From assembly GCA_002256245.1 (NCBI GenBank), contig NKIU01000001.1, positions 1 to 64,000 on the forward strand: 64,000 bases of DNA, given 5' to 3'. Positions 27,584-35,481 of the stretch are shown here, piece by piece. Within the stretch, counting starts at the first letter, position 1, and every line of letters begins with the position of its first letter. This DNA comes from Pseudorhodobacter sp. PARRP1 (GTDB lineage: Bacteria; Pseudomonadota; Alphaproteobacteria; Rhodobacterales; Rhodobacteraceae). A program made the translations under genes and the position numbers. Under the pieces are notes generated by a model that was not told the origin of the DNA, ran no database searches, and saw only the letters and a program-made list of their open reading frames with translations.

Positions 27584-28663
27584 GTGAAACGTCACATCGA
27601 ACTGGGGTTGCTGCATTCGCGCTCGGGCAGCTATGCGCTGCTGTCGCAGGCCAGCCTGACCGGGGCGATGGCGGCGATTGCGGCGATCAACGCCGATGCG
27701 ACAATGCCGCTGACCTTTGCGCCGGTGCTGCGTGATCCGGGTGGCAATGCCGATGCTTACGGGCCGCTGTGCGAGGAAATCCTGCGCGACAGCACCGCGC
27801 GGCATGTGGTAGGCTGTGTCACCTCGCTCAGCCGCAAAGAGGTGATCCCCAGCCTTGAAAAGCTGGACGGCACTTTGTGGTATCCGCTGCCCTACGAGGG
27901 GTTTGAGGCATCCGACCGGGTGGTTTACACCCATGCCTGCCCCAATCAGCACCTGCTGCCGCTTCTGGATTGGGCCATGCCAGCGCACGGGCGGCGGGTA
28001 TATCTGACCGGGTCGAATTACATCTGGGGCTGGGAGATCAACCGTCTGGCGCGGATGACCATTGTCGAGGCGGGGGGCACGATCCTGGGCGAGCGCTATC
28101 TGCCGATTGGGGCCACGGATGTGGGGCGGATGATTGATGAAATTCGCGCCACCCGCCCGGATTTCGTGCTGAATTCGTTGGTGGGGGCGTCGTCTTATGC
28201 GTTCTTGCGCGCCTATCATGCGTTGGGCTTGACGGATGCGCGCTTCAGCCCCGACCGTTGCCCGATGCTGTCGTGTAACTTCACAGAATGTGAATTGCCG
28301 CCCTTGGGTGAGGCCGCGGAAGGTTTGATTGCGGCGGGGCCGTATTTCCGGGGCAGCGCGGGCTGGCCGGGCGGCGATTTCGGCTCATCACATGAGGCTG
28401 CGAGTTATGCGGCGGTCAGCGAACTCGCGCGGCTTTTGGCCTATCATGGGGAAGGCTCCGAGGATTGGCCGCTGTCGCAACTGCTGGCGGGGGCTGGCGG
28501 GCCGGTTGATCCGGGCAACCATCACACCACGCTGCCGGTGATCATCGCGCAGGTGCGGGGCGGCGCGTTCAAGGTGATCCAGCATCGCGGGCAGGTGTCG
28601 GGCGATCCGTTCCTGTCGCGCAACCAGACCTCGACCGTGCAGCCGTTGCGGGTGGTGTCATGA
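27584..28663 (+). CDS. amiC: AmiC-like amide-sensing periplasmic-binding-fold protein
   Basis: A 359-residue type I periplasmic-binding fold protein without a signal peptide, as in cytoplasmic AmiC. N-terminal HIELGLLHSRSGSYALLSQ and later VYLTGSNYIWGWEINRLAR (about 135-153) match the AmiC/FmdD/urea-ABC receptor group. AmiC binds AmiR and holds it inactive until a short amide enters its cleft. The GTG start at 27584 has GGGGCGG upstream; the longer frame runs through the leader terminator. The last four bases overlap amiR (ATGA), giving the fixed stoichiometry expected for a sensor-antiterminator pair. Confidence 0.85.
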   Translation: MKRHIELGLLHSRSGSYALLSQASLTGAMAAIAAINADATMPLTFAPVLRDPGGNADAYGPLCEEILRDSTARHVVGCVTSLSRKEVIPSLEKLDGTLWYPLPYEGFEASDRVVYTHACPNQHLLPLLDWAMPAHGRRVYLTGSNYIWGWEINRLARMTIVEAGGTILGERYLPIGATDVGRMIDEIRATRPDFVLNSLVGASSYAFLRAYHALGLTDARFSPDRCPMLSCNFTECELPPLGEAAEGLIAAGPYFRGSAGWPGGDFGSSHEAASYAAVSELARLLAYHGEGSEDWPLSQLLAGAGGPVDPGNHHTTLPVIIAQVRGGAFKVIQHRGQVSGDPFLSRNQTSTVQPLRVVS

Positions 28664-29265
28664 AGCGGCAGGTGGGCAATCAGCACCTAGGCGGCGCGCG
28701 CGCGGTGATCCTGCACCGCCCGCACCTGAACGTGCTGGCACTGACGCGGCAGTTGCGCGCGATTGGGCTGGTGGTGGACGAAGCTTGGCCGGAACTGGGG
28801 CCGCAGGCTATGGCCGCCGATTTCATCTTTTTCGATGCCGATATGGGCTATGACGCGCAGTTTCCTTGGGGGGCGGGCGAGGCACCTATGCCGATGATCG
28901 CGATGATCGGGTCTGAAGCGCCGGGGCGGATTGAATGGTCATTGCAGATCGGCGCACATGCGCAGCTTTTGAAGCCGATCACCGGCAGCGGGGTTTATTC
29001 GGCGGTGCTGATCGCGCGCGATGCGTTTGATCGCGAGCGCGCACTGGCGGCCGAAATCGCCGATCTGCGGCGCAGGCTGGATGAGCGGCAAACCGTGGTG
29101 CGCGCCGTTATGCTGTTGATGCAGATGGGGAAGTCTGAGGCAGAGGCTTACGGCCAGCTGCGCCAGATGGCGATGGCTTGGCAGATCAGTTTCGAGGATG
29201 CGGCGTTGCGCGTTGTGGCGCGCTATGCAGCGGAGGGCGGCGATGACCAGCGCAACCGGGGTTGA
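28660..29265 (+). CDS. amiR: AmiR-like ANTAR transcription antiterminator
   Basis: A 201-residue protein. The N-terminal part (about 12-115) is a pseudo-receiver domain: IFFDADMGYD replaces the usual phosphorylated Asp pocket, as in AmiR. A coiled coil (about 125-150, DRERALAAEIADLRRRLDE) leads into a C-terminal ANTAR domain (about 150-195) with VVRAVMLLMQMGKSEAEAY and the LRQMAM helix. ANTAR proteins bind leader RNA and prevent terminator formation; the leader terminator at 27518-27570 is the evident target. It overlaps amiC by four bases and the first permease gene by 23. Confidence 0.85.
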   Translation: MKRQVGNQHLGGARAVILHRPHLNVLALTRQLRAIGLVVDEAWPELGPQAMAADFIFFDADMGYDAQFPWGAGEAPMPMIAMIGSEAPGRIEWSLQIGAHAQLLKPITGSGVYSAVLIARDAFDRERALAAEIADLRRRLDERQTVVRAVMLLMQMGKSEAEAYGQLRQMAMAWQISFEDAALRVVARYAAEGGDDQRNRG

Positions 29266-30124
29266 TTTCGCGCCCAAAGGCGCTGTGCGGCGGCTGATGG
29301 ATCGCAAGCTGGCGGTGTTCGGCATGGTGCTGATCGTCCTTGTGGTCGCGGGCGCGGTGTTCGCGCCGTGGATCGCACCGTTTGCGCCCGATCAGCAAAA
29401 CTTTGACGGGCTGACGATAGAGGGCGCGCCGATGCCGCCGGGCGGGGCCTATCTGATGGGCACCGATCTGTTGGGCCGTGATCTGTTCAGCCGGATACTT
29501 TACGGCGCGCGCACCTCGCTGATCATCGGGGTGGTGGCGAATGGGCTGGCGCTTCTGATCGGCACGCTGGTGGGCATCACGGCGGGGTATTTCCGCGGCT
29601 GGGTCGGCGCGGTTCTGATGCGGTTTACCGATCTGATGATGGCGTTTCCGGCGCTGTTGCTGGCGATTTGTCTGGCGGCGATCTTCTCGCCCTCGCTGTG
29701 GATCGTGGCGCTGGTCATCGCGCTGGTGAACTGGGTGCAGACCGCGCGGGTGATCTATACCGAGACGACCTCGCTTGCCACGCGCGACTTTATTGCGGCC
29801 GAGCGGACTTTGGGCGCTGGCACCGGGCGGATTTTGTTCAAACATATCCTGCCGCATCTGGTGCCGACGATCATCGTCTGGGGCACATTGGGGATCTCGA
29901 CCACGGTGCTGCTGGAGGCGACGCTGTCTTTCCTGGGCGTGGGCGTGCAGCCGCCGACCGCGTCCTGGGGCAATATCATCTTTGAAAACCAGACCTATTT
30001 CCAATCCGCACCGTGGCTGGTGTTCATTCCGGGGGCGGCGATCATCCTGCTGGCGCTGGCGTTCAATCTGGTGGGCGATGCCTTGCGCGATGTGCTGGAC
30101 CCAACCCAAAGGGGGCGCGGCTGA
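29243..30124 (+). CDS. DppC-like ABC transporter permease
   Basis: A 293-residue inner-membrane permease of the oligopeptide/dipeptide type. After an N-terminal helix (about 24-44), a periplasmic segment contains GTDLLGRD, the usual DppC/OppC hallmark. The EAA loop, ERTLGAGTGRILFKHILPHL (about 187-206), contacts the ATPase. The start at 29243 has GGAGGG upstream and lies within the amiR 3' end. With DppB it forms the channel of a five-component importer. Context argues for short amides or related small solutes in place of peptides. Confidence 0.9.
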   Translation: MTSATGVDFAPKGAVRRLMDRKLAVFGMVLIVLVVAGAVFAPWIAPFAPDQQNFDGLTIEGAPMPPGGAYLMGTDLLGRDLFSRILYGARTSLIIGVVANGLALLIGTLVGITAGYFRGWVGAVLMRFTDLMMAFPALLLAICLAAIFSPSLWIVALVIALVNWVQTARVIYTETTSLATRDFIAAERTLGAGTGRILFKHILPHLVPTIIVWGTLGISTTVLLEATLSFLGVGVQPPTASWGNIIFENQTYFQSAPWLVFIPGAAIILLALAFNLVGDALRDVLDPTQRGRG

Positions 30125-31044
30125 TGCCGACTTACATCTTGCGCCGCCTGCTGCAATCGGCCCTGATCCTGCTGGGCGTCAGTTTCATCACGTTTTTCCT
30201 GCTGTTCGTGCTGCCCGCCGATCCGGTGCGCCAGATTGCGGGGCGGTCGGCCACCGCAGCACAGGTGGAAAGCATCCGGCACGAATTGGGGCTGGATCAG
30301 CCGTTTCTGGTGCAGTTTGGCCATTACCTTGGCGGGCTGGTGCAGGGCGATCTGGGCCGCAGCTATCTGCAGAAATCCGAAGTCTCGGTGCTGATCGCCT
30401 CGCGCCTGCCTGCGACCTTGCTGCTGATGGTGGCGGCGATTTTCTGCGAGTTGGTGATCGGGCTTGCGATGGGCATTGTCGCCGCCCTGCGCCGCGACAG
30501 CTTTACTGATCAGGCGTTGATGATGACCTCTTTCGTCACAGTGTCAGCCCCGCAATTCGTGGTCAGCCTGCTGATGCTCTATGTGTTTGCGGTCAAACTC
30601 GGCTGGTTCCCGATTGGCGGTTACGGCACGTTTCGGCATCTGGTGCTGCCTGCGGTGACCTTGGGCATCCTGGGTTCGGGCTGGTATAGCCGCATGATGC
30701 GCTCGTCCATGATCGACGTGATGCGAACCGATTATATCCGCACCGCAAGGTCGAAGGGGCTGACCCGTGCGCGAGTGGTGTTGGGCCATGCTTTGCCCAA
30801 CGCCATTCTGCCGATTATCGCGATGATCGGCATTGATATCGGCGTGTTCATGGGCGGCATCGTGGTGGTCGAGTCTGTGTTCGGCTGGCCCGGTATTGGC
30901 CAGCTTGCGTGGCAAGCCATCCAGCGCATCGACATTCCGATCATCATGGGGGTGACGCTGGTGTCTGCCGTGGCCATCGTGCTGGGCAACCTGCTGGCCG
31001 ACCTGATCGCGCCGTTTATCGACCCCAGAATCAAACTCAAATAA
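30124..31044 (+). CDS. DppB-like ABC transporter permease
   Basis: A 306-residue permease, starting MPTYILRRLLQSALILLGVS, with six predicted membrane helices and the EAA loop DYIRTARSKGLTRARVVLGH (about 200-219). FGWPGIGQL near 258 is the conserved C-terminal loop of DppB/OppB. The start codon shares one base with the dppC-like stop (TGATG), so the two are coupled. Gene order permease C, permease B, binding protein is inverted relative to the classical dppABCDF. Confidence 0.9.
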   Translation: MPTYILRRLLQSALILLGVSFITFFLLFVLPADPVRQIAGRSATAAQVESIRHELGLDQPFLVQFGHYLGGLVQGDLGRSYLQKSEVSVLIASRLPATLLLMVAAIFCELVIGLAMGIVAALRRDSFTDQALMMTSFVTVSAPQFVVSLLMLYVFAVKLGWFPIGGYGTFRHLVLPAVTLGILGSGWYSRMMRSSMIDVMRTDYIRTARSKGLTRARVVLGHALPNAILPIIAMIGIDIGVFMGGIVVVESVFGWPGIGQLAWQAIQRIDIPIIMGVTLVSAVAIVLGNLLADLIAPFIDPRIKLK

Positions 31045-31068
31045 CCAAGAAACCAACAGGAGAGACCG

Positions 31069-32685
31069 ATGAAGAAACTGCTCGCTTCGACTGCCCTGAT
31101 GCTGGCCCTGTGCGGCCCCATGGTGGCGCAGGAATACACCCCCGATCCGGCTGCCAAACAGGGCGGCTCGATCGTGATGACCTATAAGGATGACGTGGCC
31201 ACCTTGGACCCGGCGATTGGCTATGATTGGCAAAACTGGTCGATGATCCGGTCGCTGTTCGATGGGCTGATGGATTATGTGCCCGGCACCACCGATCTGC
31301 GCCCCGGATTGGCGGAAAAGTATGAGATTTCCGAGGATGGCCTGACCTACACCTTTCATCTGCGCGCGGGTGTGAAGTTCCACAATGGCCGCGAGATGAC
31401 GGCGGATGATGTGAAATACTCGCTGGACCGGGTGACTTTGCCCGCCACGCAATCGCCGGGTTCGGGCTTTTTCGGTTCGATCAAGGGCTATGATGCGATG
31501 GTCGGCGGCACCGCTACCAGCCTTGAGGGCGTGACTGTGGTTGATCCGCTGACGGTGAAAATTGAACTGTCGCGCCCCGATGCCACCTTCCTGCATGTCA
31601 TGGCGATCAACTTCTCATCCGTGGTGCCGAAAGAGGCGGTTGAGGCTGCCAATGGCGATTTCGGCAAGATGCCGGTGGGCACGGGTGCGTTCAAGATGAA
31701 GGAATGGACGTTGGGCCAAAGCCTGATTTTCGAGCGTAACACCGACTACTGGCGCAAGGGCGAGCCCTATCTGGACCAGATCACCTATGAATTCGGGCAG
31801 GAACCCATCGTCGCGCTGCTGCGCTTGCAGAATGGCGAGATCGACATTCCCGGCGACGGTATTCCGCCCGCGAAGTTCACCGAAGTGATGGGCGACCCGG
31901 CGCAGAAGGCCCGCGTGGTGCAGGGCGATGTGCTGCACACCGGCTATATCACCATGAACGTCACCGCGGCCCCGTTCGACAAGGTCGAAGTGCGGCGCGC
32001 GGTGAACATGGCGATCAACAAAACCCGCATCGTGCAGGTGGTCAACAACCGCGCGGTGCCAGCCACGCAACCGCTGCCGCCCGCGATGCCGGGCTACACC
32101 AAGGACTATGCGGGTTATCCGTTTGACGTGGAAGGTGCCAAGAAACTGCTGGCCGACGCGGGCTATCCGGATGGGTTTGAGACCGATCTTTACGCGATGA
32201 ACACCGACCCCAACCCGCGTATCGCCCAAGCGATCCAGCAAGATCTGGCCGCCATCGGCATCAAGGCCAACATCCAATCGCTGGCGCAGGCCAATGTGAT
32301 CGAGGCAGGCGGCGCGGGCACCGCCCCGATGATCTGGTCGGGCGGCATGGCGTGGGTTGCCGACTTCCCCGATCCGTCGAACTTCTACGGCCCGATCCTG
32401 GGCTGTGCGGGGGCCGAGGCTGGCGGTTGGAACTGGTCGAAATACTGCAACCCCGATCTGGACAAGCAAGCCGTTGCCGCTGACAGCATGTCGGACCCCG
32501 CCAAGACCGCAGATCGTCTGAAGGCATGGTCGGATATCTACATGAAGGTGATGGAGGATGCACCTTGGGCGCCGGTCTATAACGACCAGCGGTTCACCAT
32601 GAAATCTGATCGCATGGGCGGCGCGGATGCGCTGTTTGTCGATCCGATTGCCACCGTCAACTTTGACTATGTGTATGTGAAATAA
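31069..32685 (+). CDS. ABC transporter substrate-binding protein (SBP_bac_5)
   Basis: A 538-residue periplasmic solute receptor. The signal peptide MKKLLASTALMLALCGPMVA is followed by a mature start QEYTPDPA. The family 5 signature runs around LTYTFHLRAGVKFHNGREM (about 92-110) and DDVKYSLDRV. C-terminal PWAPVYNDQRFTMKS is also typical. AGGAGAG precedes the start. Family 5 members bind peptides, nickel, sugars or small amines. The neighbouring formamidase and amide sensor point to an amide or a compound that yields one, but pocket residues cannot be read by eye. Confidence 0.9.
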   Translation: MKKLLASTALMLALCGPMVAQEYTPDPAAKQGGSIVMTYKDDVATLDPAIGYDWQNWSMIRSLFDGLMDYVPGTTDLRPGLAEKYEISEDGLTYTFHLRAGVKFHNGREMTADDVKYSLDRVTLPATQSPGSGFFGSIKGYDAMVGGTATSLEGVTVVDPLTVKIELSRPDATFLHVMAINFSSVVPKEAVEAANGDFGKMPVGTGAFKMKEWTLGQSLIFERNTDYWRKGEPYLDQITYEFGQEPIVALLRLQNGEIDIPGDGIPPAKFTEVMGDPAQKARVVQGDVLHTGYITMNVTAAPFDKVEVRRAVNMAINKTRIVQVVNNRAVPATQPLPPAMPGYTKDYAGYPFDVEGAKKLLADAGYPDGFETDLYAMNTDPNPRIAQAIQQDLAAIGIKANIQSLAQANVIEAGGAGTAPMIWSGGMAWVADFPDPSNFYGPILGCAGAEAGGWNWSKYCNPDLDKQAVAADSMSDPAKTADRLKAWSDIYMKVMEDAPWAPVYNDQRFTMKSDRMGGADALFVDPIATVNFDYVYVK

Positions 32686-32686
32686 C

Positions 32687-33646
32687 ATGTGCAAAGCCTG
32701 CAACTACACGATCCACGGCGCGCAACACCATTTCGGCTGGGACAATGCCAATCCCCCGGCGGCAAGGGTGGAACCGGGCTCTACGATCTTGTTTCAGTGT
32801 CAGGATTCCTCTGCGGGCCAGCTTGGTCCGCAGTCGAAACTGGCGGATGTGACGGCGCTGGATTTCGGCAAGATCAACCCGGTGTCGGGGCCGATCTATG
32901 TCGAAGGGGCAATGCCCGGCGATGCGATCAAGGTCACGATCGACAGCTTTGCGCCGCGCAGCTTTGACGGGCGCGGCTTTGGCTGGACGGCGAATATCCC
33001 CGGCTTTGGGCTGCTTGCCGATCAATTCCTCGACCCCGCCCTGCATATCTGGAGCTATGATCCGGGGCAAATGGGCCCTGCCCTGTTTGGGCGTGAAGCC
33101 CGTGTGCCGCTGAAACCCTTCGCGGGCACCATCGGCAATGCCTTGGCCGAACCCGGCCTGCACTCGGTCGTGCCACCGCGCCGGGTGGGCGGTAATCTGG
33201 ATATCCGCGATCTGAATGCGGGGGTGACGCTGTATCTGCCGGTCGAGGTGGCGGGGGCGCTGTTCAGCGTCGGTGACACCCATGCGGCGCAGGGGGATGG
33301 CGAGGTTTGCGGCACGGCGATTGAATCTCCGATGGACGTGGTGCTGACGCTGGATCTGGTCAAAGGGGCCAACCTGAAAAACCCGCGTTTCACCACGCCC
33401 GGCCCGGTGACGCGGCATCTGGACGCCAAGGGCTATGAGGTGACAACCGGCATCGGCCCCGATCTGATGGCCGCCTCGCGCGATGCGGTGGCCGGGATGA
33501 TCGACCTTTTGTGCGCACAACGCGGCATGGCGGCGGTCGATGCCTATATGCTGGTCTCGACCTGCGGCGATCTGCGGATTTCTGAGATTGTCGATATGCC
33601 GAACTGGGTGGTCAGCTTCTACTTCCCGCGCTGTGTGTTTGAATGA
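32687..33646 (+). CDS. fmdA: Acetamidase/formamidase (FmdA/AmdA family)
   Basis: A 319-residue enzyme of the FmdA_AmdA family. Characteristic segments are PGSTILFQCQDSSAGQ (about 30-45), ITDDS-like region replaced by NPVSGPIYVEGAMPGD (about 64-79), and FSVGDTHAAQGDGEVCGTAIE (about 188-208; the GDxHAAQGDGE motif carries metal ligands). It releases ammonia from formamide, acetamide or similar. It starts one base after the binding-protein stop and overlaps the ATPase gene by four bases, so it is embedded in the transporter operon. This embedding is the best evidence for the transported substrate. Confidence 0.9.
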   Translation: MCKACNYTIHGAQHHFGWDNANPPAARVEPGSTILFQCQDSSAGQLGPQSKLADVTALDFGKINPVSGPIYVEGAMPGDAIKVTIDSFAPRSFDGRGFGWTANIPGFGLLADQFLDPALHIWSYDPGQMGPALFGREARVPLKPFAGTIGNALAEPGLHSVVPPRRVGGNLDIRDLNAGVTLYLPVEVAGALFSVGDTHAAQGDGEVCGTAIESPMDVVLTLDLVKGANLKNPRFTTPGPVTRHLDAKGYEVTTGIGPDLMAASRDAVAGMIDLLCAQRGMAAVDAYMLVSTCGDLRISEIVDMPNWVVSFYFPRCVFE

Positions 33647-35412
33647 GCGCAGCGCTGCCTGATACCGGGGCCGCGCTGGCCCCGGAAGTGTTGTCTGTTC
33701 AGGGGCTTACCGTCAGCGTTCGCACCCCAGCAGGCGACCGGCCTTTGGTGGAAAACCTGTCGTTCACCCTGCGCCGGGGGGAAACCTTGGCGATTGCGGG
33801 GGAAAGTGGCTCGGGCAAATCCATCACCTCGCTGGCCATCATGGGCCTGCTGCCGCCGCCTGCGGTGCGCATCACGGCGGGTCGGGTCAGCTTGGGCGAC
33901 ACCGATCTGACCAAACTGCCCGAAGCCCAAATGCGCGCCCTGCGCGGTGCCCGGATTGCGATGATCTTTCAGGAACCAATGACCTCGCTGAACCCGGTGC
34001 TGACGGTTGGCGCGCAACTGACCGAGGCGATCCGCGCCCATACCAACGCCACCCGCGCCGATGCGCGCGCGCAGGCGCTGGCAGCACTTCAAGCCGTGCG
34101 GTTGTCGCAGCCCGAACAGCGGCTGAAGCAATATCCACACGAATTATCGGGCGGCATGCGCCAGCGTGTGATGATCGCCATGGCCTTGGCGCTGCGCCCC
34201 GAGGTGCTGATCGCGGATGAGCCGACCACGGCCCTGGATGTGACAGTGCAGCGTGAGGTTTTGGACCTTTTGCGCGATCTGCAACGCGAATTTGGCACCG
34301 CGATCATCCTGATAACGCATGATATGGGTGTGGTGGCGGAAATGGCCGACCGGGTGATTGTGATGAAATCTGGTTGTGCTGTGGAAGAAGCCAGCACCCG
34401 GCAAATCTTTTCCAGCCCGCAAATGCCCTACACGAAAGACCTGCTCGCTGCCGTGCCGCGGATGGGCATGGGCAAACCGCGCTCAGCTACCCCGACCGAT
34501 ACCGTCGCGCGGCTGAGCGATGTGTTGGTGCGCTTTCCGCTGAAAGGCGGCATTCTGGGCCGCACCGTTGCACAGGTTCATGCGGTGGAGCATGTCAGTT
34601 TCGACATCCGGCGCGGCGAAACCTTTGCCCTTGTGGGCGAATCCGGTTGCGGCAAATCGACGATTGCCAAGGCGATTGTGGGCCTTGCCCCGCATCAGGG
34701 CCGCATTGAAATCGCAGGCCAAAGCTTTGCCGATCTGGATGCGGCGGGCCAGAAAGCGCTGCGCCGCCGGGTGCAGATCGTGTTCCAGGACCCGATGGCG
34801 GCGCTTGATCCGCGCATGACCGTGGGTGCGCTGATTGCCGAGCCGTTGCTGATCCACGGCATCGGCAACCTGGCCTCTCAACGCGCCAAAGCGGCGGAAT
34901 TGATGGGCCGGGTGGGGCTGACCGAAGATCAACTCGACCGCTATCCGCACGAGTTTTCCGGCGGCCAGCGCCAGCGCATCTGCATCGCCCGCGCGCTGGC
35001 GTTGCAACCCGATCTGATCATCGCCGACGAATCCGTCTCGGCGTTGGATGTGTCGGTGCAGGCGCGGGTGCTGGATTTGCTGCAAACCTTGCAACGCGAA
35101 TTTGGCATCGCCTTCCTGTTCATCAGCCACGATATGGCGGTGGTCGAGAATATCTCGGACCGGGTGGCGGTGATGTATCTGGGCCAGATCGTGGAAACCG
35201 GCACCCGCGCGCAGGTGTTTGGCAACCCGCAGCACCCCTACACCCGCCGCCTGATCGAAGCGGTGCCGGTGCCCGACCCCAGCCATATCCGCGCCCCCGC
35301 CCCGCGCTTGGCGGGCGAGGTGCCAAGCCCGGTGCATGGCTTGGGCCAAGGCCCCGCGCGCTTGGTGATGCGCGATATGGGCGACGGCCATCTGGTGGCA
35401 CAGCACGCCTGA
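33643..35412 (+). CDS. Fused DppD-DppF type ABC transporter ATPase
   Basis: A 589-residue protein with two complete nucleotide-binding domains. Domain 1 (about 15-270) has Walker A GESGSGKS, signature LSGGMRQRV and Walker B VLIADEPTT. Domain 2 (about 288-560) has GESGCGKS, FSGGQRQRI and LIIADESVS. Each is followed by the oligopeptide/dipeptide C-terminal extension (PYTKDLLAAVP; PYTRRLIEAVP). It powers the importer formed with the two permeases. Single-chain DppDF fusions are known in this family. It is the last gene of the amide operon; the next gene follows after about 70 bp. Confidence 0.92.
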   Translation: MSAALPDTGAALAPEVLSVQGLTVSVRTPAGDRPLVENLSFTLRRGETLAIAGESGSGKSITSLAIMGLLPPPAVRITAGRVSLGDTDLTKLPEAQMRALRGARIAMIFQEPMTSLNPVLTVGAQLTEAIRAHTNATRADARAQALAALQAVRLSQPEQRLKQYPHELSGGMRQRVMIAMALALRPEVLIADEPTTALDVTVQREVLDLLRDLQREFGTAIILITHDMGVVAEMADRVIVMKSGCAVEEASTRQIFSSPQMPYTKDLLAAVPRMGMGKPRSATPTDTVARLSDVLVRFPLKGGILGRTVAQVHAVEHVSFDIRRGETFALVGESGCGKSTIAKAIVGLAPHQGRIEIAGQSFADLDAAGQKALRRRVQIVFQDPMAALDPRMTVGALIAEPLLIHGIGNLASQRAKAAELMGRVGLTEDQLDRYPHEFSGGQRQRICIARALALQPDLIIADESVSALDVSVQARVLDLLQTLQREFGIAFLFISHDMAVVENISDRVAVMYLGQIVETGTRAQVFGNPQHPYTRRLIEAVPVPDPSHIRAPAPRLAGEVPSPVHGLGQGPARLVMRDMGDGHLVAQHA

Positions 35413-35481
35413 GCAAGCCGTCCGGGAACCGATGCCGCTTGCCCGCGTTGACCCCCGCTTGGCAAAAGGTGGGACGCGCAG

